Source of the DNA: Microbacterium sp. zg-B96
GTDB lineage: Bacteria > Actinomycetota > Actinomycetes > Actinomycetales > Microbacteriaceae
Direction of reading: 5' to 3'
DNA: 64,000 nt
Assembly (NCBI RefSeq): GCF_030246865.1
Contig: NZ_CP126738.1
Coordinates: forward strand, 1,798,001-1,862,000
In this document: piece after piece, positions 38,076 through 45,955 of the stretch
Layout: every line of letters begins with the position of its first letter
Numbering within the stretch: position 1 is the stretch's first letter
Notes under the pieces: model-generated
What the model was told of the DNA's origin: nothing
The model's database searches: none
Seen by the model: only the letters and a program-made list of their open reading frames with translations
Program-made: the position numbers and the translations under genes

Positions 38076-38903
38076 GTGCCCACCTCTCCCCCGTCGCCCT
38101 GGTCAGCACCGTTCGATGGGGATCTGGGTGACGACCTCGCCCTCGCGCTGCGCCTGGCCGATGCCGCCGACGCCGTGTCCATGGGGCGTTTCGACGCCGC
38201 CGACCTCGACGTGCAGCTGAAGGCGGATGCCTCGCACGTCACCGAAGCCGATCTCGCGACCGAGCGCGCGATCCGCGCCATCCTCGAGAATGAGCGACCC
38301 GGCGATGGCATCTTCGGTGAGGAGTTCGGCTCCAGCGGGGATGCCGCGCGGCAGTGGATCATCGACCCGATCGACGGCACCGCCAACTATCTGAAGGGCA
38401 TCCCGATGTGGACGACCCTCATCGCCCTCGCTGTGGACGGCGTGCCGCGCATAGGCGTGGCCAGCCAGCCTGCGCTCGGACGCCGATGGTGGGGCGCGAC
38501 CGGCCTGGGTGCGTGGACGAACACACCGGGCGGCGAACCGCGCCGTCTCGCCGTGTCACGCATCGACTCGATCGCCGAAGCGAGCGCCAGCTTCCAGAGC
38601 ATCTCGCAGTGGGACGACGCCGGTCACCTCGATGACGTCGTGCGTCTGTCCCGCGCGGTGTGGCGTGACCGCGGCTACGGCGACACCTGGCCGTACATGC
38701 TTCTGGCAGAGGGCCGCCTCGAATTCGTCGCCGAATTCGACGTCAAGGAATACGACATCGCCGCACTCGTGCCGATCATCTCCGAAGCCGGCGGGCGCTT
38801 CACCTCCTTCGACGGGACCGACTCGATCGGCGAGCGCTCAGCCGTGGCGACCAACGGCATCCTCCACGACGACTTCCTTCGCCTGCTGCACTCCCCCTCC
38901 TGA
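38076..38903 (+). CDS. hisN: Inositol-monophosphatase-family phosphatase (histidinol-phosphatase HisN type)
   Basis: A 275-residue Li-sensitive Mg phosphatase. Metal-binding motifs are EEFGSSGDAARQWIIDPIDGTANY (with the DPIDGT signature) and a C-terminal YDIAALVPIISEAGG. This branch in actinobacteria is usually histidinol-phosphatase; a general inositol/sugar phosphatase is the alternative. The GTG lies 6 nt after TATCGT, again leaderless in form. It starts 93 nt from tRNA-Lys, on the other strand. Confidence 0.85.
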   Translation: MPTSPPSPWSAPFDGDLGDDLALALRLADAADAVSMGRFDAADLDVQLKADASHVTEADLATERAIRAILENERPGDGIFGEEFGSSGDAARQWIIDPIDGTANYLKGIPMWTTLIALAVDGVPRIGVASQPALGRRWWGATGLGAWTNTPGGEPRRLAVSRIDSIAEASASFQSISQWDDAGHLDDVVRLSRAVWRDRGYGDTWPYMLLAEGRLEFVAEFDVKEYDIAALVPIISEAGGRFTSFDGTDSIGERSAVATNGILHDDFLRLLHSPS

Positions 38904-38927
38904 CCGACGACCCCGACGGAACGACAG

Positions 38928-39512
38928 ATGCCCTCGCCGCACCACCGCCCTGCCGCCGCCGCGCTGCTCTTCGCCGTCGCCCTCGCGCTCACCGCATGTG
39001 CCACACCCGAAGTGACCGAACCCCGCGCCAGCCCCGCGCCGACCGCGGGCTCGGCCGATACCGCACCGGCGACTCCCGCGCCCGAGCCGGCCGAGACGGC
39101 CGAGCCCGTCGTCGATCCGACGTGCACGACGATCATCGCCGCCACGACGGTCGCCGACTTCGAAGAGCTCGGCTGGACACACCGCGAGGAGCCGTTCCGC
39201 ATTGGGGAGATGGACGTGCCCGACGGCATCCAGTGCTCCTGGGCGGATTTCGCGGTGCCGGGTGGACCGGCGCAGATCTTCGGGTGGGCGCCGATCGAGG
39301 ATGCTCTCGCCAAGGACGCGCAGACCGAGCTGCTGGCCGCAGATTGGCTGCGCGAGAACGGCGACGAGGGCGTTTACGTCACCGAGAACCCCGAGATGGC
39401 GCTGACGACCGACGCCGAGGGGTACGGCATGACATACCTGTTCGGCGACGGCTGGGTGACCCTCGCCGACACCAAGCAGAGCCTGCTGCTGATCGAGCGC
39501 CCGCAGGGCTAA
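38928..39512 (+). CDS. Lipoprotein of unknown function
   Basis: A 194-residue precursor with signal peptide and lipobox LTAC (Cys near residue 24), a Pro/Ala/Glu-rich linker to about residue 63, then a globular domain with two cysteines (PTCTTII and IQCSWADF) probably bridged. It begins 24 nt after hisN on the same strand. No family recognised. Confidence 0.68.
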   Translation: MPSPHHRPAAAALLFAVALALTACATPEVTEPRASPAPTAGSADTAPATPAPEPAETAEPVVDPTCTTIIAATTVADFEELGWTHREEPFRIGEMDVPDGIQCSWADFAVPGGPAQIFGWAPIEDALAKDAQTELLAADWLRENGDEGVYVTENPEMALTTDAEGYGMTYLFGDGWVTLADTKQSLLLIERPQG

Positions 39513-39607
39513 CCGCGCTGTATGACTCCTCACGGCTGGGTTGTCAATCGGGATGCCCGAGCGCCGTTCGCCACGTAAGTTGGACGGTCCGACGGAGGGA
39601 GACTCAG

Positions 39608-39775
39608 ATGATGAGCGACGCATCGGGCCAGCAGAGCCCGGAAGAAGAAGACGGCACCACCAAGCCTGACGGCCTCGGCAAGGACGGCACCATTCCCGCC
39701 CACCCCGACGGCGTTGCCGCGGGTGTCACCGATGAGGCATCGACGTTCGAGCCGGAAGAAGACGAGCAGGCCTAG
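39608..39775 (+). CDS. Small acidic hypothetical protein
   Basis: A 55-residue, very acidic, Gly/Asp/Glu-rich protein (MMSDASGQQSPEEEDGTTKP...). GGAGGGAGA lies upstream of two adjacent ATGs. Low complexity and charge suggest an unstructured protein. It resembles the acidic 92-residue protein at 44527 in composition, not sequence. Terminator follows. Confidence 0.55.
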   Translation: MMSDASGQQSPEEEDGTTKPDGLGKDGTIPAHPDGVAAGVTDEASTFEPEEDEQA

Positions 39776-39795
39776 GCGCGAGCCACAGAGCGCGA

Positions 39796-39828
39796 AAACC
39801 CCCGGCACTCAAACAGCGCCGGGGGTTT
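39796..39828. terminator. Bidirectional terminator
   Basis: A perfect 11-bp stem AAACCCCCGGC / GCCGGGGGTTT with an 11-nt loop between convergent genes. The A/T ends give a short U run in both directions. Confidence 0.85.
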
Positions 39829-39836
39829 CGTGTCTG

Positions 39837-40859
39837 TCACTGGGTCGCGACGAACTCTGGGTCGGCCATCAGCCCGGGCGTCACGGCGATGGCACCGTCC
39901 GAGGCGGTCTCGGTCGGTGCTACCAGCACGATGTTGCCGGTGGCGGATCCACCCTGCTGCAGGACCGTGACGCGGTCAAGCTCGTCAGGGATGAGAAGCA
40001 AGGGGGGCGGGGTGACCTCGCCCGAGGCGGCGACGTAGTCGAAAGACACGAATCCGGGCATCTCCCCATCGGGAGCATCGCCGACGTAGGTCGTGGTGAC
40101 GTTCACGAGGATGTACTCGTAGCCGGGCTCGGGCTCCCCGTTGAACGCGTTCTCTGCCAGGACGACATCGGTCTGCGCCAGCGAGACGCTGTTGACGGTG
40201 ACTTCCCAATCCTCCGAGGTCACCGTGCTGCCCAGGGGCAGCAGCTCGACGGGGCCTGTCTCAGATGATGCCGGCGGCTCCTGGGCCTCTTCCTGGGCCT
40301 GCTCCTCGATCGAATCGAACAGCTCCCCGGTCTCGTCCACGAATACGTTACCGACGGCGAACGTGATCGCTGTGACGAGCGCGACGAAGCCAACGATGCT
40401 GCCGACGATGGAAACGATGAGCCCGGCGATACCGAGACCCTTGCCCTGGCCCTTACGGAACAGCGACACGATCGCGAGCACGAACCCGGTAAGAAGCAAC
40501 ATGCCGGCGGGAATCATCGCACCCCAGCCCTGCATCAGGGAGGAGCAGGCAAGCACGAAACCGAGCCCGCCCGCGATCACGGAGATCAGGCCGAGCACGT
40601 TGAGCGCCTTCCCGGTGGGGGCAGGCGGGCCCTGGCGGGGCGGGGCGGGTGGGTACCCCTGCGCCGGCGGGTACCCCTGCGCCGGCGGGTACCCCTGCGC
40701 CGGCGGGTACCCCTGCGCGGGCGGATACCCCTGCGCGGGCGGATAGGAAGCGGCGTACGGGTATCCGGCCGGCGGCGCGGCCGGCGGAGAAGGATGCTGG
40801 GGGGTCGGTGCCGGCTCGCCGGGCACACAAGCCTCCCCCAGAGGCTCAGGTGTAGTCAT
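39837..40859 (-). CDS. Membrane protein with YPPAQG repeats and DUF4352-like domain
   Basis: A 340-residue protein. A Pro/Tyr-rich cytoplasmic N-terminus with five tandem YPPAQG units is followed by DUF4190-like membrane segments (three helices, about residues 80-165) and an exported C-terminal domain (GSTVTSEDWEVTVNSVSL ... YEYILVNVTTTYVG) resembling the telokin-like DUF4352. The ATG (MTTPEPLGEA) is preferred over the longer frame because the upstream part lacks character. Such architecture is common in actinobacterial envelope proteins of unknown role. Confidence 0.75.
   Translation of the reverse strand: MTTPEPLGEACVPGEPAPTPQHPSPPAAPPAGYPYAASYPPAQGYPPAQGYPPAQGYPPAQGYPPAQGYPPAPPRQGPPAPTGKALNVLGLISVIAGGLGFVLACSSLMQGWGAMIPAGMLLLTGFVLAIVSLFRKGQGKGLGIAGLIVSIVGSIVGFVALVTAITFAVGNVFVDETGELFDSIEEQAQEEAQEPPASSETGPVELLPLGSTVTSEDWEVTVNSVSLAQTDVVLAENAFNGEPEPGYEYILVNVTTTYVGDAPDGEMPGFVSFDYVAASGEVTPPPLLLIPDELDRVTVLQQGGSATGNIVLVAPTETASDGAIAVTPGLMADPEFVATQ
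40652..40745. repeat. In-frame 18-bp minisatellite
   Basis: Five tandem 18-nt units (three with GCC, two with GCG at one position, read on the plus strand as GGTACCCCTGCGCCGGCG and variant) encode YPPAQG. Two sub-types suggest stepwise expansion; copy number is likely to vary between strains. Confidence 0.85.
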
Positions 40860-40960
40860 TCGCTCATCCTGGCAGTGAGTGCGACGGGCCCCCGCACCCG
40901 CCGCCCCCCGTTGCGACCGATACGGGCGACACGCCTGCAAGGCGGAATGAATCCCCACCC

Positions 40961-42100
40961 ATGACGTTGCGGTCCCTGATGACTTCCCCCGGCAAGACCC
41001 CGTCCCACCCGCTCGACCTCGATTCGTCCGTCCCGCAGCGCAGCGCGCTCGTGGTGGGTGCCACCGGCATCGGGGGGTCTGCCCTCGTCGATCTGCTCGT
41101 CGAGCAGGGCTGGCCTGTCACCGCACTGTCACGGCGCCCCCTCGCTGACCGCCCCGGTGTGCGCGCGCTCTCCGCAGACCTGCGCTCAGCCGCCGCTCTA
41201 GCCGATGCCCTCGCCGAGGAGAAGCCGACGCACGTCTTCTTCACCGCGTGGTCGCGGCAGGACACCGAGGAGCAGAACATCGCTGTCAACGGCGGCATGG
41301 TGCGTGACCTGTTCGCCGCCCTCTCGCACGCGCCGGTGCAGCACGCCGCGCTCGTCACCGGCCTCAAGCACTATCTCGGACCCTTCGAGGCGTACGGCCA
41401 GGGCAACATGCCCGACACTCCGTTCCACGAGGAGGAGGCGCGGCTGGATGCCCCCAACTTCTACTACGCGCAGGAGGACGAACTGTTCGCCGCTGCGGAG
41501 CGCGACGCGTTCACCTGGTCGGTGCACCGCTCACACACCGTGATCGGGTACGCCGTCGGCAACGCGATGAACATGGGCCTGACCCTCGCCGTCTACGCGT
41601 CGATCTGCCGGCACCTGGGCACACCGTTCGTCTTCCCCGGTTCACTCACGCAGTGGAACGGGCTGACCGATATGACGGATGCCACCGTGCTCGCCGACCA
41701 GATGCTCTGGGCGTCAACCTCGGATGCCGGCCGTGACGAGGCCTTCAACGTCGTCAACGGCGACGTGTTCCGGTGGCGCTGGATGTGGACGCGCCTGGCC
41801 GAGTACTTCGGTGTCGAGCCGGTCGGTCCCGACGCCGAGCCGCAACCGCTCGAGCGGCAGATGGCCGCCGCGCAGGACGTGTGGACACGGATCGCCCGTG
41901 AGCACGACCTCGCAGAGTCCGACCTCGGCCGCATCGCGTCGTGGTGGCACACCGACGCCGACCTCGGGCGCGAGATCGAGGTCGTGACCGACATCAGCAA
42001 GTCGCGGCTGGCCGGGTTCGGCGTGCATCACCGCACGGTCGACTCGTTCACCGAGCTGTTCGACCGCTACCGCGCCGCTCGGCTCATCCCGGGCGCGTAG
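40961..42100 (+). CDS. PRISE-like NAD(P)-dependent reductase
   Basis: A 379-residue extended SDR. ALVVGATGIGGSALVDLL binds the nucleotide; TGLKHYLGPFEAYG, NFYYAQEDELF and WSVHRSHTVIG match the motifs of progesterone 5-beta-reductase/iridoid synthase-like (PRISE) enzymes, which reduce enones, with Lys and Tyr of the catalytic pair in place. The start is either ATG 40961 or ATG 40979. The physiological substrate is unknown. Confidence 0.78.
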   Translation: MTLRSLMTSPGKTPSHPLDLDSSVPQRSALVVGATGIGGSALVDLLVEQGWPVTALSRRPLADRPGVRALSADLRSAAALADALAEEKPTHVFFTAWSRQDTEEQNIAVNGGMVRDLFAALSHAPVQHAALVTGLKHYLGPFEAYGQGNMPDTPFHEEEARLDAPNFYYAQEDELFAAAERDAFTWSVHRSHTVIGYAVGNAMNMGLTLAVYASICRHLGTPFVFPGSLTQWNGLTDMTDATVLADQMLWASTSDAGRDEAFNVVNGDVFRWRWMWTRLAEYFGVEPVGPDAEPQPLERQMAAAQDVWTRIAREHDLAESDLGRIASWWHTDADLGREIEVVTDISKSRLAGFGVHHRTVDSFTELFDRYRAARLIPGA

Positions 42101-42121
42101 TCGTAGTCGTACCGCCCCGAC

Positions 42122-42793
42122 TCAGCCCAGAAACAGCACGGTGATCAGCAGCGCGATGATGAAGGTGCTGAACGCGAAGGAGATGTAGGTCTGGCCCGTC
42201 ACCACTGCACGGGAACGCGTGGTGAGGATCGTGACGTCTGACGAGGAGAAGGTCGTCGCGATCTGCGCGGCCAGGTAGTAGTAGTCCGTGAACACCGGAC
42301 CCACCGCCTTGCCGGGGAACTCGACGGCATCCTCGACCGCGTTCAGCCGCGCGTAGTGCACGGCGTACGTCGAAACCGTCACCAGCCAGGCGCTCAGCAC
42401 CACGAAGACGCTGAGCGCGTTGGCCAGCGGGCTGCTGATGAGCCCAGGCAGCACGATCACCAGACCCACGGATGCCGTGGCGAGGATAGACCACTGCACA
42501 TTCACCGTCGGCATCCTGCCCGCCTCCGGCGTGGTCGCGACGAGCCAGCCGCGCAACGTTTTGGCATCCACTCGTCCGAAGACCCAATGGGTCAGGATCA
42601 ACCACACCAGGGAGTAGGCGATCCAGAACACGAAGACGGTGAGGGCGACCGTGTCGACGGTGAACCGCACCGGAACGGCGAGCGAATAGGCGACGACTGC
42701 AAGTACCGCCACCGGAACGGCGGTGGCGAGGGCGCAGAGGTTTCGGCGTGGGTCGACTGCGAGCCACGGAACACCGGTTGCCGGCGGCGTCAT
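42122..42793 (-). CDS. DUF1345 membrane protein
   Basis: A 223-residue protein with about five membrane helices. The C-terminal segment FTDYYYLAAQIATTFSSSDV is the DUF1345 signature. The ATG is fixed by TACGAT 6 nt upstream; eight upstream codons of the open frame lack support. Function of the family is unknown. Convergent with the PRISE gene, divergent from the DUF427 gene. Confidence 0.82.
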   Translation of the reverse strand: MTPPATGVPWLAVDPRRNLCALATAVPVAVLAVVAYSLAVPVRFTVDTVALTVFVFWIAYSLVWLILTHWVFGRVDAKTLRGWLVATTPEAGRMPTVNVQWSILATASVGLVIVLPGLISSPLANALSVFVVLSAWLVTVSTYAVHYARLNAVEDAVEFPGKAVGPVFTDYYYLAAQIATTFSSSDVTILTTRSRAVVTGQTYISFAFSTFIIALLITVLFLG

Positions 42794-42861
42794 GCGGCGA
42801 TCGTATCCAAGTCCCACCGGCGGCGACCCGCCTTTCGCCGATCGGATGCCGGGAGGACGAT

Positions 42862-43641
42862 GTGCACATGGCTACCGCGATGGACGACTGGTCGTTGTTG
42901 CACTTGGGGTCACTGCGCTGGGCGGATCCGCGGCGCCGCGTTCGGGCCCGGGTATCGGGTGAAACGATCGTCGACTCGATGAATGCACGCCTCGTGTGGG
43001 AGCCGCACCGGGTGGTGCCCTCGTACGCCGTCCCCGTTGCCGACATCCACGCGCCACTGATCGAGCCGCGCGCGGTCGCACCCATGCCGCCGCCGCGGCC
43101 GTGGCTCGATCCCGGCAACGCGTTCGCAATCCACACCACGTCAGGAAGCGCCTGGACGATCCCCACGCGCGGCGACCCCTTGGTCGACGCGGCATTCACT
43201 ACGGACGACGCCGACCTCACCGGGTTCGCGATCATCGACTGGGCGGCGTTCGACGAGTGGCTCGAAGAGGAAGTGACCGTCTTCGGGCATCCACACGATC
43301 CGTTCCAGCGGATCGACTGCCTGATGTCGGATCGCCACGTCGTGGTGTCCGTCGGCGATCGCGTTCTCGCGGACTCGCGACGCCCGACGCTGTTGCTGGA
43401 GACGCATCTGCCGACGCGCTACTACCTCCCCCGCGCCGATGTGAACATGGACCTGCTCGAGCCGAGCCCGACGCACACCGTCTGCGCGTACAAGGGGCAG
43501 GCGTCGTACTTCTCCGCACGCATCGGCGACGAGTTGATCCGGGATGCCGCGTGGACGTATCCGCACCCGCTGCACGATGGCGCGCCAGTGCGCGACCTGC
43601 TCTGTTTCTACGACGACCGCGTGACCGTCACGGTGGGCTGA
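42862..43641 (+). CDS. Two-domain DUF427 protein
   Basis: A 259-residue protein with two DUF427 units (about 20-125 and 130-255); the second contains LLETHLPTRYYLPRADV and CAYKGQASYFSARIGDE, the usual family core. GTG at 42862 has GGGAGG 5 nt upstream; ATG two codons later is the alternative. DUF427 is a small all-beta domain of unknown role, common in actinobacteria. Confidence 0.82.
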   Translation: MHMATAMDDWSLLHLGSLRWADPRRRVRARVSGETIVDSMNARLVWEPHRVVPSYAVPVADIHAPLIEPRAVAPMPPPRPWLDPGNAFAIHTTSGSAWTIPTRGDPLVDAAFTTDDADLTGFAIIDWAAFDEWLEEEVTVFGHPHDPFQRIDCLMSDRHVVVSVGDRVLADSRRPTLLLETHLPTRYYLPRADVNMDLLEPSPTHTVCAYKGQASYFSARIGDELIRDAAWTYPHPLHDGAPVRDLLCFYDDRVTVTVG

Positions 43642-43665
43642 TCGAGGCCACCTCCCCCTCGCCCC

Positions 43666-43702
43666 GTTGGTTGAGTAGGCGCGAAGCGCCGTATCGAAAC
43701 CC
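43666..43702. repeat. Microbacteriaceae-type intergenic palindromic repeat
   Basis: GTTGGTTGAGTAGGCGCGAAGCGCCGTATCGAAACC includes the perfect palindrome GGCGCGAAGCGCC-like centre between GTTGAGTA and TATCGAAAC. In my experience this TTGAGTA...TATCGAAAC element recurs in intergenic regions of Microbacteriaceae. A diverged form occurs near 51853-51885. Confidence 0.6.
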
Positions 43703-43768
43703 GGCGCCACTGCAGGGACCCGACCTTTTTTGCTTGCGGCGCAGACCGCGTTCGGCCAGGCTCGGCGC

Positions 43769-44467
43769 ATGCACACAGCCGGCGTCTTACCTCCCGACGC
43801 GCCGAACCCGCGGGACGAGATCGAGGCGCGGGTGCGGGCCCTGCACTTTCCGGTGTTCGGGTTGCGCCCGCAGCCATCGATTGAGGATTGGGGCGCGGTG
43901 GGAATCGGCGAGATGAGCGACTCGCGGGTGACCTCGCAGGTAGAGGTGAGCATCGGGTACACGCTGTGGCGGCAGCCGGACGACCGAGCAGACCCGCGCA
44001 ACCTCGCCGACCTGGACGAGCAGACGCTGGCCGCGCTCGATGTGGACCCGCCGTGGCCGCGTCCGGAGTGGCTGGTCGAAGCCGCGCACCGCATGCGCTT
44101 CCCCCAGGTCTGGTCAGCCGTGCGGACGACGTGGAACCGCGACCCGTCGGAACTTACGACGCTTCCTTTTCAGCTCGTGCAGCACGCGAACTACATCCTG
44201 ATGAACGAGTTCCGCGAGGAGCTCGGCTTGGGGCAGGGGCACGAGCGCATCACGAAGACCGGATGGAACGTGTCGGAGTCGGCGGTGAACCCCGCGGCCG
44301 CACTCGAGATCGACGGCGTGATGCACGCAGCCATGGAGGTCGACACCGACCCGTTCGTCTACGCGATCGGCGCGGAGATCACTCGCGACGTGGCGGTCAC
44401 TGTCGCGGTTTCCCGCGAATACCTGCCCCACCTCGAGCTCGCGCTCGCCACCCGCGCTCCCCGTTAG
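43769..44467 (+). CDS. Hypothetical protein
   Basis: A 232-residue soluble protein with many Trp (SIEDWG, PPWPRPEWL, WSAVRTTWNRDP). No signal peptide, membrane helix or recognisable catalytic motif. Two ATGs are possible: 43730 and 43769; the second is chosen because the first overlaps the repeat-containing intergenic region and lacks a ribosome binding site. Next gene starts 59 nt downstream. I do not recognise a family. Confidence 0.6.
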   Translation: MHTAGVLPPDAPNPRDEIEARVRALHFPVFGLRPQPSIEDWGAVGIGEMSDSRVTSQVEVSIGYTLWRQPDDRADPRNLADLDEQTLAALDVDPPWPRPEWLVEAAHRMRFPQVWSAVRTTWNRDPSELTTLPFQLVQHANYILMNEFREELGLGQGHERITKTGWNVSESAVNPAAALEIDGVMHAAMEVDTDPFVYAIGAEITRDVAVTVAVSREYLPHLELALATRAPR

Positions 44468-44526
44468 CAGGGAGGCGTCCTGTCAAGCCCCATGCACGCC
44501 GTCGTCGCCTCGGAGAAGCTATCGGC

Positions 44527-44805
44527 ATGACCTCAGACGACAACATGCAGGCGCGCCCGGGTGACGACGATGACCGGGTTGGAATGTCGGCCTCCGACGC
44601 GGTCGAGAAGGACATGACCTACAGCCCGTCCAGCGAAGAGGAGACCCGCCGCAAGCAGGAGGACCCGCTCCCGGACACTCTCGACGACGACATCGACACC
44701 GAGAACATCAACGTCACGCCGGGTACCGGGGGTCCCGACGATGCGGGCGACGTCGAGGTGGATCCCGCCGACCTGAACATGCCTGGGCGTCCTGCGGAGG
44801 ACTGA
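44527..44805 (+). CDS. Small acidic hypothetical protein
   Basis: A 92-residue protein rich in Asp/Glu, beginning MTSDDNMQARPGDDDDR. GGAGA lies 11 nt before the ATG. It is probably disordered; residues 60-92 (INVTPGTGGPDDAGDVEVDP) contain no known motif. Similar short acidic proteins are common in Microbacteriaceae, without known function. Confidence 0.6.
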   Translation: MTSDDNMQARPGDDDDRVGMSASDAVEKDMTYSPSSEEETRRKQEDPLPDTLDDDIDTENINVTPGTGGPDDAGDVEVDPADLNMPGRPAED

Positions 44806-44856
44806 GGACGCGCAGACGGCAGCTCAGTAAGGCGTCGCCGTGTAAGCGCCAGATGC

Positions 44857-45765
44857 TCAGGCGGCGCAGCCGACGCCGTCGTTGTCTCGGTCCAGGTGTT
44901 CGGCAAAACCCGGCTCGCCCCGACGGATGGGCGCAGCTCCAGCCGCCCGCACCGCGTCGCAGTTCGCATAGTGGGTCTCGGCCGGTGCCGGTGCGGGCCC
45001 CGACTCCACGGCATCCGGCGCATACGCCGGCGCGAGCGCGGGCTCGTCCGGGCAGCTTTCGAGCACCCGCGCGATAGCGTCGTGCTCTGCCGGTGTCACC
45101 CACAGTCCGTAGGTGGCCTTCACCGAGACCTGCCGGGCGACGTACGCGCACCGGTAGCCCTTGTTCGACGGCAACCATGTCGCGGCATCGCTATCGCCCT
45201 TCTGGGCGTTGGCGGGACCGTCGACCGCCAGCAGGTTCAGCGGGTCGTTCGCGAAGCGCGCTCGCTCCTCCGGGGTGAGCTGCTGCGCGCCCTTCTGCCA
45301 GGCATCTGAGAGCGCCACGACGTGGTCGATCTGCACATCATCCGACGTGTTCTGCCCTCGCAGGAAGGAGATCGTCTCCCCCGTGAAGGGGTCCGCCAGC
45401 GTGCCCGTGATCACCTTGCACCCGCCCTCGGTGACTGCCTCGGCCAGATCACGGGCGAGGATGTCGTTGCGGGTGTCGCAGCCGTTGCGGTCGACGTCGA
45501 GCCAGCGCTGCCCGAACTCCTCGCGCTCGTACCCGGTTTGCGGGGCGCGCCCCTTGACCTCGAGCGTGGACAGCACAGCGACAGCGGTCTGCCCGGTGGT
45601 CGCGGTGGGTTCCGCGATCGTCCCGGTGGGGGCCTCGGAGGGCCAGGTCGCGACGACCTCGTCACCACTGGCAAAGAGCGGTGAGACCAGCAGCCCGACG
45701 CCCAGCACGACGGCACCGATCAGCGACCAAGCCCAGGCAGGGAGGCGGCGTTTGCGCTCAGCCAC
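44857..45765 (-). CDS. Secreted HNH-type nuclease with Excalibur domain
   Basis: A 302-residue protein with an N-terminal membrane anchor or signal segment (residues 9-33), an HNH/DUF1524-like nuclease core (DVQIDHVVALSDAWQKGAQQL with the catalytic DH, then NDPLNLLAVDGPANAQKGD and a C-terminal Asn/Lys pattern), and a C-terminal Excalibur calcium-binding domain (YANCDAVRAAG ... DRDNDGVGCA). Such proteins are exported DNases thought to help scavenge or process extracellular DNA. GTG start; no clear ribosome binding site. Confidence 0.88.
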   Translation of the reverse strand: MAERKRRLPAWAWSLIGAVVLGVGLLVSPLFASGDEVVATWPSEAPTGTIAEPTATTGQTAVAVLSTLEVKGRAPQTGYEREEFGQRWLDVDRNGCDTRNDILARDLAEAVTEGGCKVITGTLADPFTGETISFLRGQNTSDDVQIDHVVALSDAWQKGAQQLTPEERARFANDPLNLLAVDGPANAQKGDSDAATWLPSNKGYRCAYVARQVSVKATYGLWVTPAEHDAIARVLESCPDEPALAPAYAPDAVESGPAPAPAETHYANCDAVRAAGAAPIRRGEPGFAEHLDRDNDGVGCAA

Positions 45766-45955
45766 GGGCGGCGTCCACCGGCTTTGTGCCTGTGCCGGTC
45801 GGGTCGACGGTCACGCGCGCAGTGAGCACCATTGTGTGCTGATTCCTCCCAGATTCGGTCTCTCAAGCCTAAGCGGGCTGGTGTGCCGGGACCGCCGGAG
45901 CGCGAGCGCCCCAGGCCCCGTGGACACGCGACTGAGCGAGGAGGATACTTCCGCC

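Noticed and set aside
40652..40745. CRISPR-like tandem repeat
   Set aside because: Units are contiguous without spacers and encode YPPAQG in frame.
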